A DNA stretch of 64,000 bases, taken from the NCBI RefSeq assembly GCF_003443615.1, contig NZ_CP031967.1, positions 2,108,001 to 2,172,000 on the forward strand, read 5' to 3'. Within the stretch, counting starts at the first letter, position 1. Every line of letters starts with the position of its first letter. The notes below the pieces were generated by a model, which saw nothing but the letters and a program-made list of their open reading frames with translations, had not been told where the DNA came from and did not search any database. The translations under genes and the position numbers were made by a program. Positions 27,030 to 36,078 of the stretch are shown one piece after another. This DNA comes from Alteromonas sp. BL110 (GTDB lineage: Bacteria > Pseudomonadota > Gammaproteobacteria > Enterobacterales > Alteromonadaceae).

Positions 27030-27737
27030 TTATTTTAAATGTCGCCCGCCATTAAGGTGCAATGTTTGGCCTGTGACGTAATCGCTATCGAATAAGTAAT
27101 TCATGGCCTTTACGGCTTCTTTTGCGCCAGGAACCATTTCAAGTAAAGACTTCTTTAACGCTTTTTGCTTGTAAGCATCGTCGTCGCCTTCGTTGAACAT
27201 GAGTAAAGCAGGTGCAATGCTATTCACTTTCACTTGTGGCGCTAGCTTTTTGGCAAAGGATAGGGTGAGGTTTTGCAACGCAGCTTTGCTTGCCGCATAA
27301 GCCATGTGCTTTTCACTGCCAGTATCTTGCACATAATCAGTCATATGAATAATGTCAGCTTGCACTTCACAACCGCACAGTGCTTCTTCTAATGCTAAAT
27401 TAATGCGATAGGGGGCAACCGCATGAATCATCATCATGCGTTCCATTAAGTCTTGCTTGTTACTACTATCTTTCTCTTGTGCCCAATCTGATGCGTTGTG
27501 AATGATCCCTCGATAGGTTTTACTGATTGCCTTAATCTCATCAATTGCTCGATCAATAGCCGCCTCAGTGCTAAAATCCGCTTGTAAAACTGTTGCGCCT
27601 TTTTCCTCAAGCTTTGAAATACTCGAGCGATGGGTTCGGTAAGTCACAACAACGCGATGATCTTGTTCGAGTAAGCTTTCGGCCATCGCCAAGCCCAAAC
27701 GTTGGCTAGCGCCTGTTATCAGTACAGGTGAGTTCAA
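27030..27737 (-). CDS. folM: Dihydromonapterin reductase FolM (short-chain dehydrogenase)
   Basis: 235 residues of the SDR family. The cofactor motif is TGASQRLGLAMAESLL with RTHRSS suggesting NADPH preference. HNASDW replaces the usual NNA, and the catalytic YAASKAALQNL (YxxxK) and HMTDYVQDTGSEKH match FolM. It reduces dihydromonapterin (and dihydrofolate weakly) to the tetrahydro form. The gene is divergent from folE across about 160 bases, so both pterin genes share a control region. Confidence 0.88.
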   Translation of the reverse strand: MNSPVLITGASQRLGLAMAESLLEQDHRVVVTYRTHRSSISKLEEKGATVLQADFSTEAAIDRAIDEIKAISKTYRGIIHNASDWAQEKDSSNKQDLMERMMMIHAVAPYRINLALEEALCGCEVQADIIHMTDYVQDTGSEKHMAYAASKAALQNLTLSFAKKLAPQVKVNSIAPALLMFNEGDDDAYKQKALKKSLLEMVPGAKEAVKAMNYLFDSDYVTGQTLHLNGGRHLK

Positions 27738-27899
27738 GTTAGTGTCCTTCTTTTCTAAGAGGTAACAGTTTTATTATTCCGTGCTAAACGCACGTGAGGT
27801 AACAACAACATTAAATAAAAGTCATGTTGTCGTATAACCGAACTTTTACGATTTCAAAGGCGTATTAGTTCAAAAAAAGCAGTAACAACGGATAAAACA

Positions 27900-28583
27900 A
27901 TGTTAGCAAAAGAAGCGGTAATTGTGCGTGATGCACTAGACCCCTCTATATCAGAGCCGGCACAACGTGTACGTGAAGCATTAGAAGCCAAGGGGTTAGA
28001 AACGCCTATGGTGGCTAATGGACTTTCTGATGAACAAAAGCGCAAACGAATTGAAAGCGCTATGCGTGACGTAATGGATACGCTTGGCCTTGATCTTACT
28101 GATGACAGCTTGTGCGACACGCCCACCCGTATTGCCAAAATGTACGTTAATGAGATTTTCGGCGGCTTGGATTACCACAAGTTCCCCAAGATTACTGCTA
28201 TCGAAAACAAAATGCAGATAGACCAGCCTGTTCAGGTATCTGACATCAGCTTAACGAGCACCTGTGAACATCATTTTGTGACCATTGATGGTACAGCGAC
28301 GGTGTCATACATACCTAAAGATACGGTGATTGGTCTTTCAAAAATAAACCGCCTTGTAAGCTTCTTTGCTCAACGTCCTCAGGTACAAGAACGTTTAACA
28401 CAGCAGGTGTTAGTCGCGCTGCAAACATTAACGAATACAGAAGATGTTGCTGTGAGTATTAATGCTACGCACTATTGCGTAAAGGCGAGAGGAATTAGAG
28501 ATACTAACTCCTACACAAAAACGTCAGCATTGGGCGGTCGCTTTTTAACAGATAATGAATTGAAACGAGAGTTTTTTCGTTAG
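27900..28583 (+). CDS. folE: GTP cyclohydrolase I, FolE1 type
   Basis: 227 residues. It makes dihydroneopterin triphosphate from GTP, the first step of folate and monapterin synthesis. The zinc ligands are in [12 protein letters not shown] and [11 protein letters not shown]. The core [36 protein letters not shown] and [15 protein letters not shown] matches the E. coli protein nearly residue for residue. The N-terminus ([13 protein letters not shown]) also fits, so ATG 27900 is accepted although no good Shine-Dalgarno is seen. A terminator follows. Confidence 0.97.
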   Translation: MLAKEAVIVRDALDPSISEPAQRVREALEAKGLETPMVANGLSDEQKRKRIESAMRDVMDTLGLDLTDDSLCDTPTRIAKMYVNEIFGGLDYHKFPKITAIENKMQIDQPVQVSDISLTSTCEHHFVTIDGTATVSYIPKDTVIGLSKINRLVSFFAQRPQVQERLTQQVLVALQTLTNTEDVAVSINATHYCVKARGIRDTNSYTKTSALGGRFLTDNELKREFFR

Positions 28584-28612
28584 TAAGCTGCGAAATCTTT
28601 TGCGCACAAATA

Positions 28613-28640
28613 AAAAAGCCGCTTTCTGAAGCGGCTTTTT
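28613..28640. terminator. Bidirectional terminator after folE
   Basis: 12-bp stem AAAAAGCCGCTT/AAGCGGCTTTTT with loop TCTG, between the convergent folE and CPXCG genes. Confidence 0.85.
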
Positions 28641-28663
28641 CGTAGATACCTAATGTCGATTTC

Positions 28664-28891
28664 TTACTTGAAAAGGTGCTCGCTATCTAAAGCGTCCACA
28701 ATAAGATTGATACGACCACCAATTCCATCGGCGGGAATAAGACTGAGTATTTTGTTACAGCAACCACAAGACTCATGTTGTTCAAGATACATGTCGCGAG
28801 AAGCATTCAGCTGAAAATCATTAATTGCGCCGCAATAGGGGCACATGTATTCCAATGCTTTAACACTTTGCATTGTTTTATCCGTTACCAT
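28664..28891 (-). CDS. Small CPXCG-motif cysteine-rich protein
   Basis: 75 residues. A zinc-ribbon-like layout CPYCG-(about 20)-CGCC resembles the CPXCG cysteine-rich family (PF14255 type), though the second knuckle reads ESCGCCNKIL. The C-terminal half is IPADGIGGRINLIVDALDS. The function is unknown and no partner is indicated. The start MVTDKTMQS is the most upstream ATG; an internal Met at residue 7 is possible. Confidence 0.7.
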   Translation of the reverse strand: MVTDKTMQSVKALEYMCPYCGAINDFQLNASRDMYLEQHESCGCCNKILSLIPADGIGGRINLIVDALDSEHLFK

Positions 28892-29274
28892 GTTTTACAT
28901 ATCCATATGACGTAAGTCGAAATCCAGTGTGTGAAAAAATAATTTGTATGACTTTTGGGGCATAAGCTCTAAAAGAAACGACCTATTAAAAAGCTAGGAG
29001 TTTGCAAGATACAAACCACACACATCGGTAAAGCGCCAGTTTCGCGATAATTAGCCTGAAAACAGGCTGAGTCGCCGCTTTGCGGGATTATTTCACGAAA
29101 ATTTTGGATTACCGATACCCGCGACTAAAGTATAGTCTGTAATTCTTTTACTGCCTGTGTAATTTGGGGGGGATCTAGTAAGTCGTTGGCAATAAAGCTA
29201 ATTAATTTTACTGGCGGTAAGCCACTAGTCGCGGGGGAACACAACGTGTGGGTTACCACGTATGAAAGGATGTG
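28892..29274. other. 383-base gap with long inverted repeat
   Basis: No convincing gene. It contains a 10-bp perfect inverted repeat CCCGCGACTA/TAGTCGCGGG (29118-29127 and 29226-29235), and a short hairpin AGCCTG-AAAA-CAGGCT (29053-29068) followed by CCGC-TTT-GCGG. On the - strand, an open frame in phase with the upstream amylosucrase continues past its stop to 29125 (about 49 codons, peptide-like but unrecognised). The hairpins could end the amylosucrase transcript, but none has a T-run. Confidence 0.4.
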
Positions 29275-31236
29275 TTAGCGTGCTAAAAGCCATAGCTGCT
29301 GAAAGGGAGCTAATATCAAAGGTTCAGCTTCCATTGTCACCTCTTCACCTGAAAGCAGGTCTACGCTCGATGTGCAGTTGACTGTCGCCAAGAGGGAACG
29401 CTGAAGCTCTTGCTCGTGTTCACTAAAATTACATATGACGAGTAGCTTTTCACCTTTGACATTTTCTCGCAAAAACATAAAACAATGTTGATTGGCAGCA
29501 TCTAATATATGGGTTGGAGCTTGGCCAAAAACTGAATACTTTTTTCTAATTTCGATCATTTTTTGCAAGCCTTCGAATACGCGAAGGCTGGCGACTTCGG
29601 CTGGGCTAGACGGTGGTGTTTGGCCTAGTGCCAGAGCGGTATCTTCGTCATTAACTGCAATGCGATTAACCCATCTATCGTCATGCTTTTTGCTTTCGTC
29701 AAATCGGTAGCTGTAGTCATTGAGTTTCCCAATTTCATCGCTGGAGTAAAGTAATGGGATACCACCAATGCTGAACGTTATCCCATAAAGCAACAGCATA
29801 CGCTTTACCGCATCTTCAATGGCTTTGGTGTCATTAATTTGAAGAGCGCCTTCTAGCCCACATAAAGATGCTAATGAACCGCATACACGGCAATCGCCGT
29901 TACTTGGGTTTTCTGCAAACGGCACACCGTTGGCAAAGCTTCCTTCAAAGCGGCCAGTGTAGAACTGATTCAGGAAATAGCGATGATCGAATGGATTTAT
30001 ACCTAATTCATTAGCGACAGCATCGTCAAAGGTCCAGCCAATGTCGTCGTGACAACGCACGTAGTTCACCCATGTACACTCGTCTGAAATAGCAAAGCTC
30101 TTTTTCATCGAGCGTGTGAGTAGGCGTGTCTTGCGTGTTGCCAGAGAGTTCCAAAGTAGCGCCATTAACAAGGGGTTATAAGAAAGCTGGCATTCATCTT
30201 TATCGACATACTTAAGCACTTCATCGGGGTGAACGATAGCTTCTGACTTAAATACCACTGCTGGCGCAACAATTTGTAAACAACAATTAAACGCTTGAAT
30301 GAGTATGTGTGCTTTCTCTTGATTCTCGCAGTCAGTCCCCACTTCTTTCCAAATAAACGCTAGTGCGTCTAAACGTAACGCTGCACTACCAATGTTAGCT
30401 AGAAATAGCATTTCAGAGGTTATGGCGTTGAATACTTCAGGGTTGCTGTAGTTTAAATCCCATTGAAAACTGTTGAAGGTCGTCCAAATCCACTTTTCAA
30501 TCTGTTCATTGTAGGTAAAGCTTCCCCTTCTTACTTGAGGAAAAATTTCTCTCAGCGTTTGTTCATATTGGTCGGGAATAGTCCTGTCATCAAACAAGTA
30601 GTAATAGTTTTGATATCGCTTGTCGCCTTTAAGTGCAGCTTTTGCCCACGCATGTTCGTCAGACGTGTGATTAAAAACAAAGTCCAGCACAAGGTTAATT
30701 CCTTCCTTTCGCAGGGCCAACGAAAGCTTTTCCAAATCTTTCACAGTACCTAAAGAGGGATTTACTTTGCGATAGTCCGATACGGCATAACCGCCATCAC
30801 TATCTCCTTTTGGCGTGTCGTATAGCGGCATTAAATGCACATAGGTTACACCTAGCGCTTTAAAATAAGGAATTTTATCGTGTAAGTCACTTAGCGTTGG
30901 CCCCATTAAATCTACATAACAGGCCATGCCTACTTGTTGTTGATCGCGATACCACAAGGGAGACTGTAGCCTTTCATAATCAAGCTTTTTAAGCGCAGGC
31001 TTTCGACTTTTTAATCCATCTCTTAATATTTCGATGAGTTTTTGTAAATGGAAATAGCAGTCGTACTGATGCCCATAGACGCAGGTATAGTGTTTAAAGA
31101 GGCGAGGGAAATGTGCCTTTAATCGCTGGGTAAACGTTGTTGCATCTTTCTTTGTAAGGCCTGATAAATCGGTGGATGCCAAGATGCGCTCTAAACATAT
31201 ACTACTATCGGCAGCATAGCTCATAGAAAACTCCAT
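29275..31236 (-). CDS. Amylosucrase (GH13)
   Basis: 653 residues. It builds alpha-1,4-glucan from sucrose, releasing fructose. The GH13 landmarks are LDFVFNHTSDEHAW (region I), AALRLDALAFIWKEVG (nucleophile Asp), VFKSEAIVHPDEVLKYV (acid/base Glu) and VRCHDDIGWTFDD. Amylosucrase-specific wording includes DECQLSYNPLLMALLWNSLATR, FEGSFANGVPFAENPSNGDCRVCG and FSIGGIPLLYSSDEIG. The N-terminal helical domain (about 1-90) is also present. There is no signal peptide, so it is probably intracellular. It is divergent from an MFS transporter gene that may bring in the sugar (inference). Confidence 0.95.
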   Translation of the reverse strand: MEFSMSYAADSSICLERILASTDLSGLTKKDATTFTQRLKAHFPRLFKHYTCVYGHQYDCYFHLQKLIEILRDGLKSRKPALKKLDYERLQSPLWYRDQQQVGMACYVDLMGPTLSDLHDKIPYFKALGVTYVHLMPLYDTPKGDSDGGYAVSDYRKVNPSLGTVKDLEKLSLALRKEGINLVLDFVFNHTSDEHAWAKAALKGDKRYQNYYYLFDDRTIPDQYEQTLREIFPQVRRGSFTYNEQIEKWIWTTFNSFQWDLNYSNPEVFNAITSEMLFLANIGSAALRLDALAFIWKEVGTDCENQEKAHILIQAFNCCLQIVAPAVVFKSEAIVHPDEVLKYVDKDECQLSYNPLLMALLWNSLATRKTRLLTRSMKKSFAISDECTWVNYVRCHDDIGWTFDDAVANELGINPFDHRYFLNQFYTGRFEGSFANGVPFAENPSNGDCRVCGSLASLCGLEGALQINDTKAIEDAVKRMLLLYGITFSIGGIPLLYSSDEIGKLNDYSYRFDESKKHDDRWVNRIAVNDEDTALALGQTPPSSPAEVASLRVFEGLQKMIEIRKKYSVFGQAPTHILDAANQHCFMFLRENVKGEKLLVICNFSEHEQELQRSLLATVNCTSSVDLLSGEEVTMEAEPLILAPFQQLWLLAR

Positions 31237-31506
31237 AGTATAAAGCGGTTGGGGGCCAGCGAACCTATCCTAATTGACAGGTTTACAGGCTATTTAAATT
31301 CTGTTAACTTTCATCTTAAACGATTAAGTTAATTTTTCCAAATAAGATGTTAAATTCGTTATCAAGTTTATTACATCGCTGTTTTTAATTACAAAAAATG
31401 TGAAATAAGCGAGTGCTTCAGACACCTTTTGTCTGTCAAAGCTGACATGTTTTTTTAAGTGCATACGGATATAGATTTTCGTCATGCCGCTGTTGTGAGA
31501 CCGACT

Positions 31507-32775
31507 ATGCCTAACCAAGAACGTAGTAGTAGAATTATCCGGTGGTTAACCTACCTTATGTTTATGATGTTTGCGATGACATCAGATTCAGTAGGCGAGA
31601 TAATCAAAGAAGTGAAAGTGGCGTTTTCCGTTACTAATGCGCAAGCGAGTTTAATGCATTCTTTGCCCATGCTGGGTATCGCACTATCTGGCTTATTTTT
31701 GGGGTTTCTAGCCGACAAGTTAGGTCGTAAGCCAACCATCATCATTGGTTTAGCATTATTTGGGGTAGCTTGTTACAGCTTCCTTATAGCCAATGACTTT
31801 ATGTTGATCGTTAGTTTGATGAGCTTGTCAGGGGTAGCCGTTGGTATTTTCAAAACGGGCGCGCTTGCACTTATCGGTGATATTTCAACGTCCACAAAAC
31901 AACACACCGCAACGATGAACGGTGCAGAGGCGTTTTTTGGGGTAGGTGCAATAATCGGTCCTTTGATTGTGGCGTATCTGATTCACCAAGGGGTAGCGTG
32001 GCAGTGGCTTTACGTCATTGCGGGTGGTGTATGTACCCTTCTTATTATTGGCGCGCTGTTCGTTAAGTATCCAACGTATTCCCGCGACACCTCTTCAGGT
32101 GAAAATAAAGTTTCTATTGCGCAAAGTTTAAGGTTGGTCAAAAACCCGTATGCCTTAGGTTTCTCTATAGGGGCTTTTTTGTATGTTGCTGCAGAAAGCG
32201 CCATTTATGTTTGGATGCCGAGTTACTTAGTGTGCGATGCCACTACGCTTAAAGCGACCTATGACTGTTACAGCGAGGGTTTCTCTCAGACTCTAGCTAT
32301 TTATTCGGTAACCGCATTCTTTATTCTTCGTGCTGCCGGGCGCTTTGTTGGAATTTGGATGATGTCTCGCTTTAACTGGGCGTTGGTGCTTACGGTGTTC
32401 ACTGGCGCTATTGTATTGTGCTTTGGCTTAGGGCTATGGGGTGGAAAGCAGCTCGCGCTTTACTTGTTCCCACTAACAGGTATTTTTATGTCGGTTATTT
32501 ACCCTACGTTTAACTCGAAGGGGATAAGCTGTTTCCCTAAACATCAGCACGGCAGCGTGGCAGGAGTTATTTTATTCTTTACCGCTGCTGGCGCAGCAGC
32601 TGGCCCCTTTATAATGGGTCTAGTGAGTGATGCCAACGGAGGCGATGCAAAATACGGCTTTATGGTAGCTACTGGGTTTGCCGCTCTACTATTCATCGGT
32701 TTAGTATACAACGTCATCAAAAACCCGACGAAAAACCGTTTAGCTGAAATTGAAGCGAGTGAGTACGCTAACTAA
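31507..32775 (+). CDS. MFS transporter
   Basis: About 422 residues, 12 predicted membrane helices. The MFS loop motif is GFLADKLGRKPTI, with a second half-motif region around AGRFVGIWMMSRFN. Helices are glycine rich (GALALIGDIS, FFGVGAIIGPLIVAYL). The substrate is not evident. Divergence from amylosucrase suggests sucrose or another sugar, but the family resembles other uptake permeases too. The ATG at 31507 (MPNQERSSR) is preferred to an in-frame GTG at 31459, which would add 16 residues with no clear purpose. Confidence 0.85.
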   Translation: MPNQERSSRIIRWLTYLMFMMFAMTSDSVGEIIKEVKVAFSVTNAQASLMHSLPMLGIALSGLFLGFLADKLGRKPTIIIGLALFGVACYSFLIANDFMLIVSLMSLSGVAVGIFKTGALALIGDISTSTKQHTATMNGAEAFFGVGAIIGPLIVAYLIHQGVAWQWLYVIAGGVCTLLIIGALFVKYPTYSRDTSSGENKVSIAQSLRLVKNPYALGFSIGAFLYVAAESAIYVWMPSYLVCDATTLKATYDCYSEGFSQTLAIYSVTAFFILRAAGRFVGIWMMSRFNWALVLTVFTGAIVLCFGLGLWGGKQLALYLFPLTGIFMSVIYPTFNSKGISCFPKHQHGSVAGVILFFTAAGAAAGPFIMGLVSDANGGDAKYGFMVATGFAALLFIGLVYNVIKNPTKNRLAEIEASEYAN

Positions 32776-32906
32776 GCCGCGAGGCTAACCGCTCGCTGTA
32801 TCAATCAATCTAAAGGTGCTGGACTCATGTTCGGCACTGGTTTTTCATACTCTAGTTGTTTAAGCTTCACCTCATTCCCCCATTTATCACTCTGTATTAA
32901 CGTCGC

Positions 32907-33722
32907 ATGGATGAATTAAAACAAGCCCAAGCACTTTACGACACGTTCGTTGAGTTTGCCGTGACCTACAGCTTTCAAATCGTAGGTGCCCTAATCATTT
33001 TCCTATTTGGTTGGTGGGCGGCCAATAAGATAGGCCATGTGGTTGAAAACCTCATGGTAAACAAAAAAATTGACGTCACGCTAAGCCGATTTACCGGTGG
33101 AATATGTAAATTGGTGGCGCTTGGAATAGTTATCATCATCGCGCTTGGCAACGTGGGGATCAGCGTTACGCCGTTAATAGCGGCACTTGGTGCAGTGGGC
33201 TTAGGAGCCGGTCTTGCTATTCAAGGTATGCTGGCAAATTATGCCGCAGGTTTTACTATAATTATTACCCGTCCGTTTGTAGTAGGGGATACTATTCGCG
33301 TTAGAGACGTTGCCGGTGTTGTTGATCAGGTCATGCTGCCTTATACCATTCTTATTGATGAAGATAATGTGCATATACAAATTCCCAATAAGTTAATTGT
33401 AGGGGAAATCTTGCACAATTCTGCCGAAAACATGCTTATCGAACTCGAGATTGGGGTAGCTTACTCTAGTAATGTAGACAATGTCATTGAAGTGATTCGA
33501 CATGCAGTTGCTTCTGTTGAAGGTGTTAGCACAGAAAAAACACCTGCCATCGGTGTTGATAGTTTTGGTGACAGCAGTATTAATTTTGGAGTTCGGATTT
33601 GGGCACCTGCAACAAGGCATTTCGAAGTGCGATATGCGCTTAACCAAGCCGTTTTTAATGCGCTTCAACAGCACAATATTGATATTCCATTCCCGCAGCG
33701 GGAAGTCAGAATGCTTGACTAG
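32907..33722 (+). CDS. mscS: Small-conductance mechanosensitive channel MscS
   Basis: 271 residues. Three N-terminal membrane helices (about 20-40, 65-85, 90-115), the third being the pore-lining LGAVGLGAGLAIQGMLANYAAG. The beta domain starts at FVVGDTIRV. The typical IPFPQREVRM tail occurs at the very end. The channel opens on membrane tension to release solutes after osmotic downshock. The length is close to the E. coli protein. It is monocistronic, with a terminator after it. Confidence 0.93.
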   Translation: MDELKQAQALYDTFVEFAVTYSFQIVGALIIFLFGWWAANKIGHVVENLMVNKKIDVTLSRFTGGICKLVALGIVIIIALGNVGISVTPLIAALGAVGLGAGLAIQGMLANYAAGFTIIITRPFVVGDTIRVRDVAGVVDQVMLPYTILIDEDNVHIQIPNKLIVGEILHNSAENMLIELEIGVAYSSNVDNVIEVIRHAVASVEGVSTEKTPAIGVDSFGDSSINFGVRIWAPATRHFEVRYALNQAVFNALQQHNIDIPFPQREVRMLD

Positions 33723-33758
33723 GGCCTGGCCCATTTTACAAGCTTATTGTTAGAAAAG

Positions 33759-33792
33759 TGCCGAATAGCCATTCAGCCATTCGGCATTTTTT
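33759..33792 (+). terminator. Terminator after mscS
   Basis: 8-bp stem TGCCGAAT/ATTCGGCA with 12-nt loop and six T. The A-rich start also allows use by the convergent VOC gene. Confidence 0.8.
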
Positions 33793-34174
33793 ATAGTTCG
33801 TAAAGTTCTAGGGGTAAACCATCAGGGTCTTGAAAAAACGTAAAGCGCTTGCCCGTATATTCGTCAGTTCTTACGGGCTCACATTCCACACGTTTGTTGG
33901 TTAAGTGATCAATCATTTCATCGAGATTGGCTACTTTAAACGCCAAGTGTCTAAGCCCTTGTGCTTCCGGACGTGACGGTCTTTGCGGCGCCCCTGGGAA
34001 TGAAAATAACTCAATTTGACTTCCATCAGGTAAACCAAGGTCGCATTTATATGAATCCCTAGCTTCCCGATAATTTTCGTCAATGATGGAAAAACCTAAC
34101 ACATCCGTATAAAACGCTTTTGAACGTGGGTAGTCACTACAAATAATAGCGACATGGTGAAAGCCCTTTAGCAT
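33791..34174 (-). CDS. VOC family (glyoxalase/dioxygenase fold) protein
   Basis: About 127 residues. MLKGFHHVAIICSDYPRSKAFYTDVLGFSII is the N-terminal metal-binding repeat, QIELFSFPGAPQRPS the first Glu region, and LRHLAFKV plus FFQDPDGLPLELYEL the second His and Glu. The pattern matches SMU1112c/GloA2-type proteins, of unproven substrate. The ATG at 34174 has AAAGGAAA upstream. The longer frame from 34225 overlaps the aldo/keto gene and is unlikely. It lies 19 bases after that gene and is co-transcribed. Confidence 0.87.
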   Translation of the reverse strand: MLKGFHHVAIICSDYPRSKAFYTDVLGFSIIDENYREARDSYKCDLGLPDGSQIELFSFPGAPQRPSRPEAQGLRHLAFKVANLDEMIDHLTNKRVECEPVRTDEYTGKRFTFFQDPDGLPLELYEL

Positions 34175-34193
34175 ACTATTTCCTTTTCTATGC

Positions 34194-35144
34194 TTACGGC
34201 ATCTCTTGACCGCGAGCGACTTCAAATAACTTATACCAGTGTTCGCGAGACAAATGAACGTCCATCGCTTTTTGGCTTGATTTGATTCGTTCTATATTGG
34301 TGCTGCCTAAAACCGGGGCAATGTTGGCAGGGTGCCGCATTAGCCATGCTAGAACAATCGCTTCAGGCGTCGTTTGGTATTCGCTCGCAAGCTGCGCTAC
34401 TAAATCTGCGGTAGCGGCGTCTGCACTCGTCTCGGTTTTTGCCCCTGTATATTTTCCTTGAGCTAAGCTTCCCCACGCCTGAAGCTGAACGTTATTCATC
34501 ATACAGTATTCAAGCGTTCCGGGCGCATAACCCATATTGCGATTCGCCGCACTGTTACTAGTTATGCCGTCTTCTAGCCAATCTCTAAAACCAAGGCTCA
34601 TTTCAAGTTGGTTAGCAACAATAGGGGTTGAGAGAGCTGATTGAAGGTAGTTTATTTGATGCCCGTGCATGTTAGACACACCCACGTGTTTAATCTTACC
34701 CTGTTGCTGTAGCAGCAATAAGGTGCCAGCTACTTCTTCTAGCTCCATAAGTGGGTCGGGGCGGTGCAAAAGCAGTATATCAAGTTGCTCGATACCTAAA
34801 CGAGAGAGAATGCCTTCGACGGAAGTATGTAAATGATTTGCCGAGAAATCATAACGCTTTGGTCCTAACTCATCTTCAAAACGTATTGCACATTTAGATT
34901 GAATAAGCATTTTGTCTTTAAGTTTTGGCGCTTGCTTGAGGGCTTCACCAAAGGCAGTTTCTGCTTTACCAAATGTGTAAATATCAGCATGGTCAAAAAC
35001 GTTAATGTTTAATTCTAATACAGCGTCAATTATTGATCTCGCTTGGGTAACATCGGCTTTTGTGACGGGGGCGTTATTCCAACCTCCACCTAAGCCCATG
35101 CATCCATAAATTAGGCGGCTGGCATGTGGAAAGTGTGCATTCAT
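34194..35144 (-). CDS. Aldo/keto reductase (YdhF-like)
   Basis: 316 residues of a TIM-barrel NADPH oxidoreductase. RLIYGCMGLGGGW at the start, VFDHADIYTFGKAETAFGEAL (Asp and Tyr of the tetrad), QSKCAIRF (Lys), LDILLLHRPDPLM (His), IKHVGVSNMHGHQ and AWLMRHPANIAPVLGSTNIERIK (cofactor) are all present and match YdhF. It reduces an aldehyde or ketone of unknown identity. The VOC gene follows on the same strand. Confidence 0.9.
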   Translation of the reverse strand: MNAHFPHASRLIYGCMGLGGGWNNAPVTKADVTQARSIIDAVLELNINVFDHADIYTFGKAETAFGEALKQAPKLKDKMLIQSKCAIRFEDELGPKRYDFSANHLHTSVEGILSRLGIEQLDILLLHRPDPLMELEEVAGTLLLLQQQGKIKHVGVSNMHGHQINYLQSALSTPIVANQLEMSLGFRDWLEDGITSNSAANRNMGYAPGTLEYCMMNNVQLQAWGSLAQGKYTGAKTETSADAATADLVAQLASEYQTTPEAIVLAWLMRHPANIAPVLGSTNIERIKSSQKAMDVHLSREHWYKLFEVARGQEMP

Positions 35145-35225
35145 GTAGCTTTCTCCCTGTAGAAAGTGTGAGTGAACAAAAATACTTATGCACTCGATAA
35201 AGCTCTGGAGCTCATTCTTTTTATC

Positions 35226-35255
35226 AACAAAGCGGTACTCTAGTACGACTTTGTT
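35226..35255. promoter_or_regulatory. Imperfect 30-base dyad, candidate operator
   Basis: Two 13-base arms (AACAAAGCGGTAC and GTACGACTTTGTT, 11 of 13 pairing) around TCTA, in the 293-base gap between the divergent aldo/keto and lipocalin genes. No gene is seen in that gap. Confidence 0.4.
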
Positions 35256-35437
35256 AATAATAACAGCTTGATTAGGCGAGTATATTTCAACTAACGACAG
35301 TTAGCGCTTCAGGTTATTTTTGGCGTGGAAATGGTCAATAGCAAGAAGTAGCAATGAACACCACAATAGTTGGAGTAGGCGTTTTAGTGAAGTGATGAGT
35401 ATTCATTACTACAAAATTATCACAGGAAAAGAGTTTT

Positions 35438-35980
35438 ATGTTGAAAAAATGGTTTTTAGCGGCAATGGCAAGTTCGCTACTTATTGGCTTAGCTGGCTGC
35501 ACCGGAGTGCCGGAAAAGGTAGAGCCCGTCAAAGGCTTCGAGCTTCCTAGGTATTTAGGGGAGTGGTATGAAATAGCGCGCTTTGACCACAGTTTTGAAG
35601 AAGGGCTAAGCGAAGTCACAGCAACGTATAGTATGCGCGAAGATGGTGGCGTGAAAGTTATAAATCGCGGTTATTCAAAAGAAGAAGGTAAGTGGGATCA
35701 AGCCGAAGGTAAAGCATATTTCGTTGAGAATGAAACTACAGGGCATCTAAAGGTATCCTTCTTCGGCCCGTTCTACGCAAGCTATGTCATTATGGAACTA
35801 GACAAGGAAGGCTATCAATATGCGTTGATCACCGGGCCTGATAAAGATTACCTTTGGATTTTAGCGCGAACGCCTAAAATTTCAGACGAAGTACGCTCGC
35901 GCTTATTGGAAAAAGCGACAGCGGCTGGTTACGACGTTAGCAAGCTTATTTGGGTAGAGCACGGCCAAGGGAATTCATAG
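35438..35980 (+). CDS. blc: Outer-membrane lipocalin Blc
   Basis: 180 residues. The lipoprotein signal ends LLIGLAGCTG (lipobox, Cys at about residue 21). The lipocalin fold follows: YLGEWYEIARFDHSFEEGL, VKVINRGYSKEEGKWDQAEGK and LKVSFFGPFYASYVIMELD match bacterial lipocalins. The C-terminal helix LWILARTPKISDEVRSRLLE is also typical. It probably binds lysophospholipids or fatty acids at the outer membrane. ATG preceded by AGGAAAAGAG. Confidence 0.93.
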   Translation: MLKKWFLAAMASSLLIGLAGCTGVPEKVEPVKGFELPRYLGEWYEIARFDHSFEEGLSEVTATYSMREDGGVKVINRGYSKEEGKWDQAEGKAYFVENETTGHLKVSFFGPFYASYVIMELDKEGYQYALITGPDKDYLWILARTPKISDEVRSRLLEKATAAGYDVSKLIWVEHGQGNS

Positions 35981-36001
35981 GTACTATCGAGTGAGTTGTT
36001 C

Positions 36002-36039
36002 TGCGCGCAAATTTGGATTTGTGCTATTATTGCGCGCAA
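36002..36039 (+). promoter_or_regulatory. Probable pyrC promoter with repeated TGCGCGCA
   Basis: An extended -10 (TGCTATTAT, 36022-36030) is flanked by two copies of the palindrome TGCGCGCA (36002-36009, 36031-36038). No good -35 is seen. The pyrC ATG is about 45 bases downstream. Confidence 0.45.
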
Positions 36040-36078
36040 CTTCCCCTCTGTTTGAATAAGTACTAAGAGAGACAAGGC

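Noticed and set aside
29125-29274. Separate small gene after amylosucrase (about 44 residues from GTG 29259)
   Set aside because: No ribosome site and no recognisable family; kept only as an intergenic note.
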